DNA of 64,000 bases from Paenibacillus glucanolyticus NBRC 15330 (GCF_004000885.1 NZ_BIMC01000001.1:372001-436000), one strand, 5' to 3'; positions 16,763-26,424 are shown, counted from the first letter of the stretch. Translations and numbers: made by a program. The notes: generated by a model not told the origin, from the sequence alone.

Positions 16763-17362
16763 TCAAATGATGTATGTATCCATTTCCTGAAGCTTTTTTT
16801 GGACAAGCTTGATCCATTGACCTTCCGGATCTGCCAGAACCGTGCTCCAGGACAACTCCTCAGCAGGCCTCAAATTTTTTGCCTGGTCATCAACATAGAT
16901 AGTGGATTTGCCTTCATCCAGTTTGGATGCAACGATATGATAGATCGGAAGATCCGGCTTGCAGCATCCCTCATCGCTAGAAATCGTCACGCTGGCAAGA
17001 TAAGGCCTAATGGGATCAAGCAGCATCTGGAGCCATTCTGACCTGTGATTGCTGAGGAGATGAATATCGGTTTGCACAGACCACTCAGGGACTAGATCAA
17101 ATGCCGGCATTGTGTGCAGATTATTAAATAATATCGTCTTCAATTCCTTCGGTTCTACAGGACAATACCCAGCTAGCCAATTCCAGAAAGCTTCTTCACT
17201 CATTTGACCTGTCCATAACGGTTTACGTATCTCGGTTGCAAACAACAACTTCAATTCGCCAAACGTAATTCCATTCGCACGGGTCGTATCATGCCAGAAT
17301 GCGGGTGAGAAATTGGTGATTAATACCCCAGCAACATCCAGTACCAGCTGCGTCTTCTTCAT
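16763..17362 (-). CDS. HAD-superfamily hydrolase-like protein
   Basis: 199 residues with the HAD fold motifs in order: LVLDVAGVL (Asp9 nucleophile position), HLLSNH (motif II), KPDLPIYHIV (motif III Lys) and IYVDDQAKNL (motif IV acidic pair). The residue two after the nucleophile, normally the general-acid Asp in phosphatases, is Ala11. This suggests a non-phosphatase HAD (dehalogenase-like or inactive) or a changed mechanism. It follows the phosphoesterase and HD-domain genes on the same strand, with 75 bp between it and the phosphoesterase. Confidence 0.82.
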   Translation of the reverse strand: MKKTQLVLDVAGVLITNFSPAFWHDTTRANGITFGELKLLFATEIRKPLWTGQMSEEAFWNWLAGYCPVEPKELKTILFNNLHTMPAFDLVPEWSVQTDIHLLSNHRSEWLQMLLDPIRPYLASVTISSDEGCCKPDLPIYHIVASKLDEGKSTIYVDDQAKNLRPAEELSWSTVLADPEGQWIKLVQKKLQEMDTYII

Positions 17363-17437
17363 TTTCCATCCCCTTGGAATCTATTCGTATGGATTTCTAT
17401 CGTAGACTTCTTCAAACAGCAATCAATTCCCTCTTAT

Positions 17438-18169
17438 TCATAACCGCTTGACTTGATATCGACCTGTTCGAATCTCAAGAATATAATCTTCAGGAGAGGG
17501 CATTCCCGATTGAATGGCATCCTGCACGGCCTGCTCAATATTGTAGGGAACACGGATAAATTGAATGTTCAAGGGTGCCGGGATACCACTCTCATAGCTT
17601 CCATCCAGAATAACATACGAGGCTTCCGGCATTTCAAGGGGATTGCCTACGCTGCCGGTATTAAACAGCGTTCTGCCTTCCAGATGCTGGTGGAACGCAT
17701 TGTGGATATCCCCGTAACCGGCGACATCTGCTATTCTAGCGCTCCCACATAACGCGGAGCTGTGAAACAGGGTGGTCCGCTTCTCCTGTTCGTGCCACGG
17801 CTGTATCCGCTCATACACACTGCGGGGAGACGCATGAAATAATCGGATCCATTTGCCGCTCATCATGAACTCGATAGTATAAGGCAGACTGGAAAGATAC
17901 TGTAGCCTCTCTGTTCCAAGTTTATGCTGCTGCCATTGCAGGGCCGGATCATCGGTTTCCTTGCCAATAAAATCATCCCAGTTGCCCTTGATCACCTGCT
18001 GGCAATGGGTTCTTACCATATCAACTGCGGTATCTCCGTCCGGGCCTTTACCAATCAAGTCACCCAAGCAATAGATGGCATCTACTCTACGCTGCTGTAT
18101 ATCCACCAGAACGGCCTCCAGTGCAGGAATGTTGCCATGAATGTCGGAGATCAATGCAATCTGCGTCAT
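17438..18169 (-). CDS. Calcineurin-like metallophosphoesterase (YfcE/MJ0936 type)
   Basis: 243 residues from the ATG with GGAGG 7 nt upstream. Metal-binding motifs: ISDIHGN (D-x-H), YCLGDLIGKGPDG (GD), IKGNWDD (GN, with Trp in place of the usual H/E/C), HASP, and GDIHNAF (GxH-like) near the C-terminus with NTGSVGNP. These define a small cytoplasmic phosphodiesterase/phosphatase of the YfcE-like class. Substrate unknown. It lies 31 bp downstream of the HD-domain gene on the same strand and is probably co-transcribed. Confidence 0.87.
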   Translation of the reverse strand: MTQIALISDIHGNIPALEAVLVDIQQRRVDAIYCLGDLIGKGPDGDTAVDMVRTHCQQVIKGNWDDFIGKETDDPALQWQQHKLGTERLQYLSSLPYTIEFMMSGKWIRLFHASPRSVYERIQPWHEQEKRTTLFHSSALCGSARIADVAGYGDIHNAFHQHLEGRTLFNTGSVGNPLEMPEASYVILDGSYESGIPAPLNIQFIRVPYNIEQAVQDAIQSGMPSPEDYILEIRTGRYQVKRL

Positions 18170-18200
18170 GAACCCGCCTCCAAACTTCATTTATTTCCGA

Positions 18201-18821
18201 TTACTTTAAACGAATAGCATCCCTTAAATCATAATATGCGTCTTGCAGCCACGGATGGACTACCGCAAGCGATTCACGCTGATTCCATAAGTGCTGAATA
18301 TATTGAAATGCTGCATGATCAAGCGAAATATGTAATTGCTCGGTTATATCCCTTAAGTACGGAGGACTCCCCGTCTGATCCCATTCAATCTTATCAGCGA
18401 CAAACAGCACCTTGTCTAGCAGTGAAGCCTTAGCTTTCAAGGTAGTATGACAGCCGACTGCACTCCATATTTCAGGATCGGTCATTCCAAACAGATCCCT
18501 GGCCATGTAAGACGAAATTTTCTGATGAATGATCATGGGAAATTGCTGTTCTTCAGGCAATACATCCAGCCCGATCTCGCGGGATACCTGAATGCGGACA
18601 TGGTTCGGGAAAATGGCGCTGATATCATGCAGATACCCGGCATATTCAGCAGCGACCGGATCTGCGTCATAAAGAACGGCAATTCTGCGGGCTTCATCCC
18701 CCACCTTCAGCACATGCTCCGCCGTTTTTGGACAATGATGCTCCTGCAGAAAGCGATACACATCATCTCTCAGGTTTCCGGTCAAATCGTGCACCCGAAG
18801 CTCATCGTAGCTGTTGATCAT
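18201..18821 (-). CDS. HD-domain hydrolase, YqeK-like (putative dinucleoside tetraphosphatase)
   Basis: 206 residues from an ATG with AAAAGGAG 8 nt upstream; earlier in-frame codons lack a site. HD-domain residues: AEHVLKVGDEARRIA (His), AGYLHDIS (His-Asp pair), MIIHQKISSYMARDLFG (His), HTTLKAKASLLDKVLFVADKIE (later His and Asp). This order matches YqeK-type HD enzymes that cleave Ap4A symmetrically. Here the gene is not in its usual place beside nadD, so it may be a paralogue with another nucleotide substrate. Confidence 0.8.
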   Translation of the reverse strand: MINSYDELRVHDLTGNLRDDVYRFLQEHHCPKTAEHVLKVGDEARRIAVLYDADPVAAEYAGYLHDISAIFPNHVRIQVSREIGLDVLPEEQQFPMIIHQKISSYMARDLFGMTDPEIWSAVGCHTTLKAKASLLDKVLFVADKIEWDQTGSPPYLRDITEQLHISLDHAAFQYIQHLWNQRESLAVVHPWLQDAYYDLRDAIRLK

Positions 18822-19042
18822 CAAAAACGCTCCTTTTCCATACCCTATCATTTTATAATGAGAATGGTTTGAAGCCATTATACAAGAAAGTCAAAGAAAG
18901 GGGGAATATCTATTCCATGCATCGTCTTCCAATCTTCTCGGGGTTACCGCTGCAGGTGTAAATTGTTATTCTAAGAATTACAAATCCGCACATTGGAAAG
19001 GAGGCCATTATACATTAGAGGGCAGCTCGCTGTATTCGCCAC

Positions 19043-19068
19043 AAAAAAAAGCAGCCCGTGGGCTGCTA
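19043..19068 (-). terminator. Intrinsic terminator of the CBS gene, leftward
   Basis: GCAGCCC pairs with GGGCTGC across a 2-nt gap, followed on the minus strand by eight T. Confidence 0.75.
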
Positions 19069-19098
19069 TATTCCGAGATGACGTTGATTTAACAAGGC

Positions 19099-19533
19099 TT
19101 AATGCGTCTGCTCTGAAATTTGGCTGAGTGCATCGCCTGCTTCATTTACAAAGATATTCACTTTTGCCAAATCGCCAATAGCAACCATACCCACCAATTC
19201 CCCTTGGTCCACGATGGGAATCCGGCGGATCTGATGTTCTGCCATCGTTCGGGACAGCTCGTGCACATCCGTATCCGGAGAGGCACTCACAACATTCGTT
19301 GTCATACAGTGCTGACACGTCACGGTGTTGATATCCTTGGAATCAGCCACCGATTTAATGACGATATCCCGGTCCGTAATCATCCCCACAACATTCTTTC
19401 CTTCACAGACGGGCACAGAACCACAGTTGATGTCTCGCATAATTTGGGCTGCTGTGGATACAGAATCCTGAGGCGTGCATACTTTTACATTCGAGCTCAT
19501 AATATCTCTTGCCGTTGTCATCTTGTCCTTCAC
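19099..19533 (-). CDS. CBS-domain protein
   Basis: 144 residues made of two consecutive CBS motifs (about 8-65 and 75-132), each with the GMITDRDIVIK / GMVAIGDLAKV type end. Such stand-alone pairs bind adenine nucleotides and act as energy sensors or regulatory subunits. The ATG at the given start and one four codons later are both possible. It is monocistronic, with a terminator 30 bp downstream. B. subtilis YhcV/YlbB-type proteins are similar in size. No partner enzyme is adjacent. Confidence 0.9.
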   Translation of the reverse strand: MKDKMTTARDIMSSNVKVCTPQDSVSTAAQIMRDINCGSVPVCEGKNVVGMITDRDIVIKSVADSKDINTVTCQHCMTTNVVSASPDTDVHELSRTMAEHQIRRIPIVDQGELVGMVAIGDLAKVNIFVNEAGDALSQISEQTH

Positions 19534-19723
19534 TTCCTACTCCATATTTTTGGTCAATCTTTGATATTGTCTCCATGCGCTATGCAATTATTCCTTTATA
19601 TGGAATGTTTCAATTTTTAGTCTATTGTTTATTATCTTAATCATATATTTTTACTCACGCGAGCTTGGTAACTGAATAAGATTTAAGCATGACTGATTTC
19701 ACCACGTTAGGAGGCTGACGATA

Positions 19724-20980
19724 GTGAACACACGCAGGATGGTTAGCTTAGGGTTACTTATTCTTATCTTGTTAATCAGCGGTTGCGCGGGAACAACTTC
19801 AAGCGAAAAAACGAAAACGCTTACACTCTGGTATTGGAACCGAAGCCTGGACGACGAGCTGATCAAATCCGTCGAGCAAAAGTTTCCGGGTATCCGTATC
19901 AATGCCCAAAAAATCGGAGGCGATTTCAAATCCAAGCTCAAAACAACGCTGGCTGCCGGTTCCGGAGGACCGGACATCGTTGCTTTTAACGACTGGGTGG
20001 CAGAGCTGTTTACCAGCTCGGATCGCTTCTATGATCTGTATGAGCTTGGTGCCAAGGAAATCGAGCCCGATTTCCTCGATTGGAAATGGAAGCTTGGCGT
20101 TACCCCGGAAGGTTCCATGATAGCGCTTCCGATCGATACGGGGCCAACTGCCCTCTATTATCGGGCGGATTTGTTCGAGGAAGCCGGTCTGCCGTCCGAA
20201 CCTGATGATGTGTATGCACAGATAAACACCTGGGATCAATATTTCGAGGCAGGGCTGAAACTGCAAGAGCATTTTGACAATAAAGTAAAAATGCTCGACA
20301 ACATCACCAACATCTACACTCAGATTAATGCCCAGTCTGACCATATATATTTTGCCGAGGATGGGTCATTTATCGGTGAGTCACCTGAGTCCTCGATGAA
20401 GACGGCTTGGGATACAGCAGTTACAGCATCACAGATGAAACTGAGTGCCAATACCACCACCTCCTCCTCTGAATGGAATGCCGCCATGAACAATGGACGA
20501 ATCGCTTCCTTTGTCGGTGCGGTATGGATGAAGGAGATTCTAATGCAGGCAGCACCGGATACAAGCGGCAAATGGAAGGTAGCACGCGCACCGGGTGGAG
20601 ACGGCAACAATGGCGGTTCCTTCCTGGCCATCATGAAGACCAGTAAATATCCGCAAGAGGCGTTTGATGTCATGAAGTATATTCAGAATCCGGAGAATCA
20701 GGTTCAATCCTTCAAGAAAATCAATCTCTTTCCTTCCGCCACGGAAGCACTGGACGCCCCTGTGATGAAGGAAACCGAAGAATTTTTCGGAAATCAGGCC
20801 ACAGGTGAAGTATTCTCGGAATCTGCGCGCAACGTCAAACCTGCTTACTTCGGCGGGAAATACGCAAATTTAAACGGCATTGTCAATCGAGAGCTTTCTT
20901 CCGTTGCACTTGAGGGCAAAAATCCCGATAAAGCATGGAAGGATGCGCTGGCAAGGGTCAAAAAAGAATTGCTGCGCTGA
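19724..20980 (+). CDS. Sugar ABC transporter substrate-binding lipoprotein
   Basis: 418 residues from a GTG with AGGAGG 9 nt upstream. Lipobox LISGC places the lipid-modified Cys at 21. The mature protein is a family 1 solute-binding protein: LTLWYWNRSLDDELIKSVEQKFPGI, AAGSGGPDIVAFNDW, ALPIDTGPTALYYRADLFEEAGLP, and PGGDGNNGGSFLAI at the hinge. First gene of a plus-strand operon with two permeases, a second system unrelated in detail to the one at 2.0-5.3 kb. The substrate is a carbohydrate, not determined. Confidence 0.92.
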   Translation: MNTRRMVSLGLLILILLISGCAGTTSSEKTKTLTLWYWNRSLDDELIKSVEQKFPGIRINAQKIGGDFKSKLKTTLAAGSGGPDIVAFNDWVAELFTSSDRFYDLYELGAKEIEPDFLDWKWKLGVTPEGSMIALPIDTGPTALYYRADLFEEAGLPSEPDDVYAQINTWDQYFEAGLKLQEHFDNKVKMLDNITNIYTQINAQSDHIYFAEDGSFIGESPESSMKTAWDTAVTASQMKLSANTTTSSSEWNAAMNNGRIASFVGAVWMKEILMQAAPDTSGKWKVARAPGGDGNNGGSFLAIMKTSKYPQEAFDVMKYIQNPENQVQSFKKINLFPSATEALDAPVMKETEEFFGNQATGEVFSESARNVKPAYFGGKYANLNGIVNRELSSVALEGKNPDKAWKDALARVKKELLR

Positions 20981-21064
20981 ATCTTCGTGCCGGTGTTCAA
21001 CCCATTGCAACCCTCGATTGCTATGAGTACTTAAATACCAACCGCTACAGGAGGTTACAGTACG

Positions 21065-22024
21065 ATGGATAATCCACTGCTGAATCATACACCCGTGGAA
21101 CACAAACCTGTTCCGAAGAAATCAAAGTCACAGGACCGGTTATCTGCTCAAATATGGAAACATCGCAAGGAATATCTGGCGATCTCCCCTTTTTACATCT
21201 TGTTTGCCATTTTCGGATTGTTCCCGATCGCCTTCTCCATGTTTCTGTCCTTTCAAAAGTGGGATGGCATCGGTGAGATGACCTTTAACGGCCTCAATAA
21301 CTATCAATTCATGTTAACCGATCCTGAATTCTGGAGAGCTGTGGGCAACACGCTGCTCATCTGGATCTACTCCACGATACCGATGCTATTTATTGCGTTA
21401 GTTGTTGCTTTCCTTCTCAATGCATCGTTTGTGCGGTTCCGCACATTTTTCCGGATCGGGTATTTCCTGCCGAACGTCACGTCTCTCGTCGCTGTTGCCA
21501 TTGTATTCGGCACGGTATTCTCCAACAACTACGGTCTGCTCAACTATATACTGTCTCTGTTCGGCCTGAACTCCGTGGAGTGGCTGAACAAAACATGGGG
21601 CATCCAGCTTGCCATTTCGGTGATGGTCATCTGGAGATGGGCGGGGTATAACGCCATTATTTATCTCGCCGGATTGCAGAGCATTCCCACGGTTCTGTAC
21701 GAGGCAGCCAAGATCGACGGAGCTTCAGGCATACAATCCTTTTTCAAAATCACCATTCCGAATTTAAGACCGATCATTCTCTTTACGGTTATTACATCAA
21801 CGATCGGCGGCATGCAGATTTTTACCGAACCACAAGTGCTTGTCGGGAATGACGGCGGCGTAAGCGGCGGCGGTTTGACAATCGTTCTGTATTTATACCG
21901 TGAAGCCTTCGTCAATAACTATTTCGGATATGGCGCTGCTGTCGGCTGGGGTATGTTCGTGCTCATTGCCCTCTTTTCCATCGTGAACTGGAAAATGGTG
22001 CAGGGCAATCCTTCCAATGACTGA
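21065..22024 (+). CDS. Carbohydrate ABC transporter permease (MalF/LacF type)
   Basis: 319 residues. A hydrophilic N-terminus of about 35 residues is followed by six membrane segments, with FRIGYFLPNVTSLVAVAIVFG in the third and the cytoplasmic EAA loop LYEAAKIDGASGIQSFFKITIP. AGGAGG lies 9 nt before the ATG. Partner of the MalG-type gene that begins 17 bp further on. Confidence 0.93.
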   Translation: MDNPLLNHTPVEHKPVPKKSKSQDRLSAQIWKHRKEYLAISPFYILFAIFGLFPIAFSMFLSFQKWDGIGEMTFNGLNNYQFMLTDPEFWRAVGNTLLIWIYSTIPMLFIALVVAFLLNASFVRFRTFFRIGYFLPNVTSLVAVAIVFGTVFSNNYGLLNYILSLFGLNSVEWLNKTWGIQLAISVMVIWRWAGYNAIIYLAGLQSIPTVLYEAAKIDGASGIQSFFKITIPNLRPIILFTVITSTIGGMQIFTEPQVLVGNDGGVSGGGLTIVLYLYREAFVNNYFGYGAAVGWGMFVLIALFSIVNWKMVQGNPSND

Positions 22025-22041
22025 TAATGGGGGTGAATCGT

Positions 22042-22863
22042 ATGTTCAAATGGAAATCCATTCTGCTGCATCTCGGATTAATCGCCGGACTGCTCTTGTC
22101 AATCTTTCCCTTCTACTGGCTGCTTGTTATGGCGACACGCACCACTTCGGATATTTACAGCTTTCCTCCTAAATTATGGTTCGGTCCCCACTTGTTAGAT
22201 AACGTGTCCAGGGTACTCAGCAGCATCGACTTTTTCGGGGCCTTCTGGAACACCCTGTTCGTAGCTGCTGCGTGCACACTTCTGGTGTTGTTCTTTGATT
22301 CCCTGGCTGGTTTTACGTTTGCTAAATTCCAATTTCCGGGCAAAAAATGGCTGTTCGTCCTGCTTCTCGCCACCATGATGGCCCCGGCCCAGCTATCTCT
22401 GGTGCCATCGTTTGTTATCATGGCCGAGTTTGGATGGGTGGGCTCTTACAAAGCTTTGATTATTCCGGGAATGGTAAACGCTTTCGGGATCTTCTGGATC
22501 AGACAGTATGCGCAGGAGTCGGTTCCATCGGAGCTGCTGGATGCCGGTAAAATCGATGGCTGCGGATTCTTCCGCCTGTACTGGAATATATCGCTGCCTA
22601 TTCTGCGGCCTGCTCTTTCATTCCTGGCCGCCTTCACGTTTATCGGCGTGTGGAATGATTATCTCTGGCCACTCATCATTCTGAACGATGAGAGTAAATT
22701 CACTTTACAGGTTGCACTCTCCTCATTGAACGGAATCTACACCACCGACTACTCGATGGTTATTGCCGGCACCCTTCTCGCCGTCATTCCGCTGATCGTC
22801 ATGTTCCTGTTTATCAGCAAGCAATTCATTTCAGATATTGCGGCAGGCGCCATTAAGAGCTAA
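22042..22863 (+). CDS. Carbohydrate ABC transporter permease (MalG/LacG type)
   Basis: 273 residues from the ATG preceded by GGGGGTG; an in-frame ATG at 22027 would give five more residues but lacks a site. Six membrane segments; the EAA loop reads ELLDAGKIDGCGFFRLYWNISLPILRP. Last gene of the operon and followed by a terminator. As with the other sugar system here, no ATPase gene accompanies it, so a shared MsmX-like ATPase is probable. Confidence 0.93.
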   Translation: MFKWKSILLHLGLIAGLLLSIFPFYWLLVMATRTTSDIYSFPPKLWFGPHLLDNVSRVLSSIDFFGAFWNTLFVAAACTLLVLFFDSLAGFTFAKFQFPGKKWLFVLLLATMMAPAQLSLVPSFVIMAEFGWVGSYKALIIPGMVNAFGIFWIRQYAQESVPSELLDAGKIDGCGFFRLYWNISLPILRPALSFLAAFTFIGVWNDYLWPLIILNDESKFTLQVALSSLNGIYTTDYSMVIAGTLLAVIPLIVMFLFISKQFISDIAAGAIKS

Positions 22864-22870
22864 TAGCAAC

Positions 22871-22911
22871 AGAGCTGCCTGATCGGCTGAACACCGGCAG
22901 GCAGCTCTTAT
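22871..22911 (+). terminator. Intrinsic terminator of the second sugar ABC operon
   Basis: 11-bp stem AGAGCTGCCTG / CAGGCAGCTCT with a 16-nt loop; only a short T-rich tail follows. The MFS gene converges from the right and may share it. Confidence 0.6.
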
Positions 22912-22941
22912 CATATGATGAACTACGGCGAAGCTATCTTG

Positions 22942-24522
22942 TTATGGAACCAAGACCAGCTTCTCCCGATCCTGGGATTCTTCGACTTCCTCTGCCGAAT
23001 CAACGACAGCCTCCTTCACCTCTGCGGATTCATCCATCTTCTTGCGTCCCATAAACGTTGCGGCAAGAAGCGCTAACGCGGCAGGAGCAATAGCCCAGGC
23101 GAACGTTGCAGCTATGGAGGATGCCAGTGAGTCCGATATCGGTTTTAACAGCTCCGCCGGAATCAGCGCACGAGTCTCCGGTGCCAACAGCGCGTGGGGA
23201 TCCTGCAGATTAAATCCCTCAGGAAGGTGACCGTTGTTCGCTCCGCCCGATGTTAAGGAACCCGCAAAAGAGCGGCTCTGTATCAACCCAAACACCGTTA
23301 TCCCAATCGTCATACCGAGCGACCGCGTGAAATTGAAGGTCGAGGTGGCCATGCCGCGCTGTTTATAAGACAAGCCATGCATCACAGCGGTTCCCAGCAC
23401 AGAGAACGAGCCCCCGATGCCAAGCCCAATTAGCACCATGTATAAGGTGACGATCAGCCGGCTTGATTCCGCCGTCAGCGTCGAGGCGAGCACCATGCCC
23501 CCCGTGAACAGGACCAGTGTTGGAATCATGATGTTTCGATAAGATATTCTGCTCATCAGAAAACCGCTCACCGTAGCTGTTATGACGGAGCCCAGCATCA
23601 TCGGCAGCAGAACGAGACCCGAGTTGGTTGCGCTTCCCCCAAGTACGCCTTGGATAAAGATCGGTATATATACGGAAGCCACGATAAACGATCCGCCACT
23701 GAATAAACCGCATAACACACTGGACGTATAGAGTTTATTCTTAAACAGGCTGAATGATATGATTGGCTCCTTTGCCCTTCTCTCGGCTAGAACAAAAACA
23801 ACCAGCATAACGGCAGCAGCAGCGAGCAAGGAAATCAAAATCCAGGAATCCCATGCCAATTGCTTGCCGCCAAGCTCCAGTGCAAACATGAAGCAAATAA
23901 CGCCTGTCAGGAGAGTGGTTGCTCCCATCCAATCAATTGGTTGTTTGGAACGCTCATGCGACTCCTTGTAGAACAGCGTGACCATCATGAAAGCCACGAT
24001 TCCAATGGGCAAATTGATATAGAACACCCACTGCCAGGTGATGTGATCCGTAATGTATGCCCCTGCCAGCGGGCCAAATATACTCGATAACCCGAACACA
24101 GCTCCGAACAAACCTGTAAGCTTGCCGCGCTTCTCAAGCGGAACCGTATCAAACATAATGGCGAATGCAATCGGAATGAGTGCCCCGCCGCCGATTCCTT
24201 GCACCGCACGATACAGCGCCAGTTCCGTAATGGAGCTTGCCGTTCCGCACAGCACGGAGCCCAGCATAAATACAATCATCCCGAATACAAAAAACTTTTT
24301 GCGCCCATACATATCGGACAGCTTTCCGAAGATCGGCATTCCTGCCAGTTCAGCGACCATATAAGCGGAGGTCACCCATACGAAATGATCGAGTCCGCCG
24401 AGCTCTCCCACGATATTTCCCATGGCCGTCGCTACAATCGTATTGTCCATGGAAGCCATCAGGATGGCGAGCAGCAGCCCGGCAAGCACGATGGGCAGTT
24501 TGTTAACTTGATTCGTTTTCAC
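22942..24522 (-). CDS. MFS multidrug exporter, EmrB/QacA (DHA2) family
   Basis: About 526 residues with 14 predicted membrane segments. Motif A is GKLSDMYGRKKFFVFG, motif C-like GPLAGAYITDHITWQWVFYINLPIG follows, and the early segment has MDNTIVATAMGNI, a typical DHA2 signature (D1). It would export drugs or other amphipathic compounds using the proton gradient. The start is taken at GTG 24522 because AAGGAG is too close to the TTG nine bases earlier. The hydrophilic C-terminal tail is acidic. A decayed MerR regulator lies divergently upstream and may once have controlled it. Confidence 0.92.
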   Translation of the reverse strand: MKTNQVNKLPIVLAGLLLAILMASMDNTIVATAMGNIVGELGGLDHFVWVTSAYMVAELAGMPIFGKLSDMYGRKKFFVFGMIVFMLGSVLCGTASSITELALYRAVQGIGGGALIPIAFAIMFDTVPLEKRGKLTGLFGAVFGLSSIFGPLAGAYITDHITWQWVFYINLPIGIVAFMMVTLFYKESHERSKQPIDWMGATTLLTGVICFMFALELGGKQLAWDSWILISLLAAAAVMLVVFVLAERRAKEPIISFSLFKNKLYTSSVLCGLFSGGSFIVASVYIPIFIQGVLGGSATNSGLVLLPMMLGSVITATVSGFLMSRISYRNIMIPTLVLFTGGMVLASTLTAESSRLIVTLYMVLIGLGIGGSFSVLGTAVMHGLSYKQRGMATSTFNFTRSLGMTIGITVFGLIQSRSFAGSLTSGGANNGHLPEGFNLQDPHALLAPETRALIPAELLKPISDSLASSIAATFAWAIAPAALALLAATFMGRKKMDESAEVKEAVVDSAEEVEESQDREKLVLVP

Positions 24523-24720
24523 GTTTCTCAAACACTCCTTCTCAGTACGTTTCCTTATTTACTAAAGTCAGTGTAATCCAGAATGTATGACAGCTGATTG
24601 TCACACTTTTGCACGGGAATTCTATTTATATAAATTGTTCAGAGAACCCCCATCCTTAAAGCACAGGCAGCTCGTAGCGATAATCTGGTTATCTAATTTA
24701 AGTAGGGAGATACACATGGA

Positions 24721-25100
24721 ATGAAGATCAGCGAATTATCACAACACAGTCATGTCCATGCGCTCCATCCGGCACTATGAGCAAAAAAGACTGCTGGAAG
24801 CCGACAGACTGGACAATGATTACCGCGATTTTAACGCGCATCCGCGATCGAACGGGTCAAGATGATTCCATTGTACTTGAAGCTCGGTCTGACCACAGAT
24901 CAAATACGGGTATTACTCCGCGGTGAGGTGGCTTCGCCCGATGCTTACGAATACTGCGAGGAAATGCTCTCCTTCTACGAGGCAAAGTTAAACAATGTGG
25001 ACAGTCAGATTGCTCACTGCATGAATTGAAACATCTGCTTCGGAGACAAATCTCCCTTACTCTGGACAAGAAAAAGAGGCAATTGCCGATATCGCCATCA
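24721..25100 (+). pseudogene. MerR-family regulator, broken by frameshifts
   Basis: The MerR sequence is recognisable only by changing frame at least three times: MKISELSQ, then VMSMRSIRHYEQKRLLEADRL and NDYRDFN (winged-helix part), then IERVKMIPLYLKLGLTTDQIRVLL and the coiled-coil YCEEMLSFYEAKLNNVDSQIAH, then ELKHLLRRQISLTLDKKK in yet another frame. The recognition helix 'YYTPKTVSRL'-like part is also short. It is divergent from the DHA2 exporter, the classic arrangement for a MerR drug-efflux regulator. The exporter may therefore now be unregulated. Confidence 0.78.
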
Positions 25101-25170
25101 TCCATTTGTTTAGTGTCTACTGTTAACGTGATAGAATAAAGTGTACATCTGAAATGGAGGACATCTACAT

Positions 25171-26400
25171 ATGGACAATTTCGAGAAAAATCTGGAGAAA
25201 TACGCGGAGCTGGTCATTAAAGTGGGCGTAAACGTTCAGCCAGGTCAAGTTCTAATCGTCAATGCGCCCATTGAAACCGTAGATTTGACCCGCCACATCG
25301 TAGCCAAGGCATATGATGCGGGCGCCAAATATGTGCAAGTCGATTGGGAAGACGAGAAAATCACCCGAATTCGTTATGAGAAGGCACCTGACGATTCCTT
25401 CGGGTATTATCCACAGTGGCAGGCAGATGCCATGCAGCAGCTTGCCGAAGGCGGAGGTGCCATTCTGCGCATTAAGGTACCGGATCCTGAGCTGTTCCGT
25501 GGAATTGACTCAGCCAAAGTATCTACGGCTGTAAAAGCTGCCGCTGTAGCCAGCGAGAAATACCAGGATTATGTGCGCAACAACAAAATCAGCTGGTCGC
25601 TCATTAAGGCGCCTACGCGTGCATGGGCTAATAAAGTGTTTGCAGACCTCCCTGAAGAAGAGCGGGTTCCAGCCATGTGGGAGGCCGTATTCCAGATGAC
25701 CCGTGTCGGAAACGACGATCCGGTAGCAGCCTGGCGCGATCATATAGCTCAACTGAAGCTGCGACAAAATCACATGAACGCAAAGCGCTACAAGAGCTTT
25801 CACTACCGCGCACCGGGAACCGATTTGCGTGTTGATATGCCGGAGAGATATCTATGGCTCGGCGGCGGCGATGAGAACGAAGTCGGCGTATATTTTGTTG
25901 CCAATATGCCAACAGAAGAGATCTATACGATGCCGCACCGTACAGGCGTGAACGGTACCGTAACCAGTACGCTTCCACTCAATCTGAATGGCCGATTGGT
26001 TGAAGGCATCAAGCTTACCTTCAAGGACGGCAAGGTAGTCGAGTATGAAGCCGAATCCGGACGGGAGCATCTCACAACACTGCTCGACACGGACGAGGGT
26101 GCATCCTATCTCGGGGAAATGGCGCTCGTTCCGCATGACTCGCCGATCTCTCAACTGAATCGGGTGTTCTATAACACCGGGATTGATGAGAATGCCTCCT
26201 GTCACTTTGCACTTGGCAGCGCCTATCCGGTCAATATAGAGGGCGGTACCAAGCTGAGCAAGGAGGAACTGCTGGCTCGTGGAGCCAATGTCAGCTTGAC
26301 GCATGTCGATTTCATGATCGGGTCTGCTGAGCTCGACATTGATGGCGAGCTGGCGGACGGCACGGTTGAGCCAGTATTCCGCGGCGGACGCTGGGTCTGA
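25171..26400 (+). CDS. Aminopeptidase, peptidase family M29 (AmpS/PepS type)
   Basis: 409 residues, the usual length for the family. Markers: the N-terminal GVNVQPGQVLIVNAPIET, TRAWANKVFADLP in the middle, and the metal-binding region VYFVANMPTEEIYTMPHRTGVNGTV with LVPHDSPISQLNRVFYNTGIDENASCHFALGSAYP, which supply the conserved Glu, His, Tyr and Asp ligands. It is a cytoplasmic, cobalt/zinc-dependent enzyme removing N-terminal residues from peptides. GGAGG lies upstream of the ATG and a terminator follows, so it is a single-gene unit. Confidence 0.94.
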   Translation: MDNFEKNLEKYAELVIKVGVNVQPGQVLIVNAPIETVDLTRHIVAKAYDAGAKYVQVDWEDEKITRIRYEKAPDDSFGYYPQWQADAMQQLAEGGGAILRIKVPDPELFRGIDSAKVSTAVKAAAVASEKYQDYVRNNKISWSLIKAPTRAWANKVFADLPEEERVPAMWEAVFQMTRVGNDDPVAAWRDHIAQLKLRQNHMNAKRYKSFHYRAPGTDLRVDMPERYLWLGGGDENEVGVYFVANMPTEEIYTMPHRTGVNGTVTSTLPLNLNGRLVEGIKLTFKDGKVVEYEAESGREHLTTLLDTDEGASYLGEMALVPHDSPISQLNRVFYNTGIDENASCHFALGSAYPVNIEGGTKLSKEELLARGANVSLTHVDFMIGSAELDIDGELADGTVEPVFRGGRWV

Positions 26401-26424
26401 TTACGATTGGAATACAAACACGAA

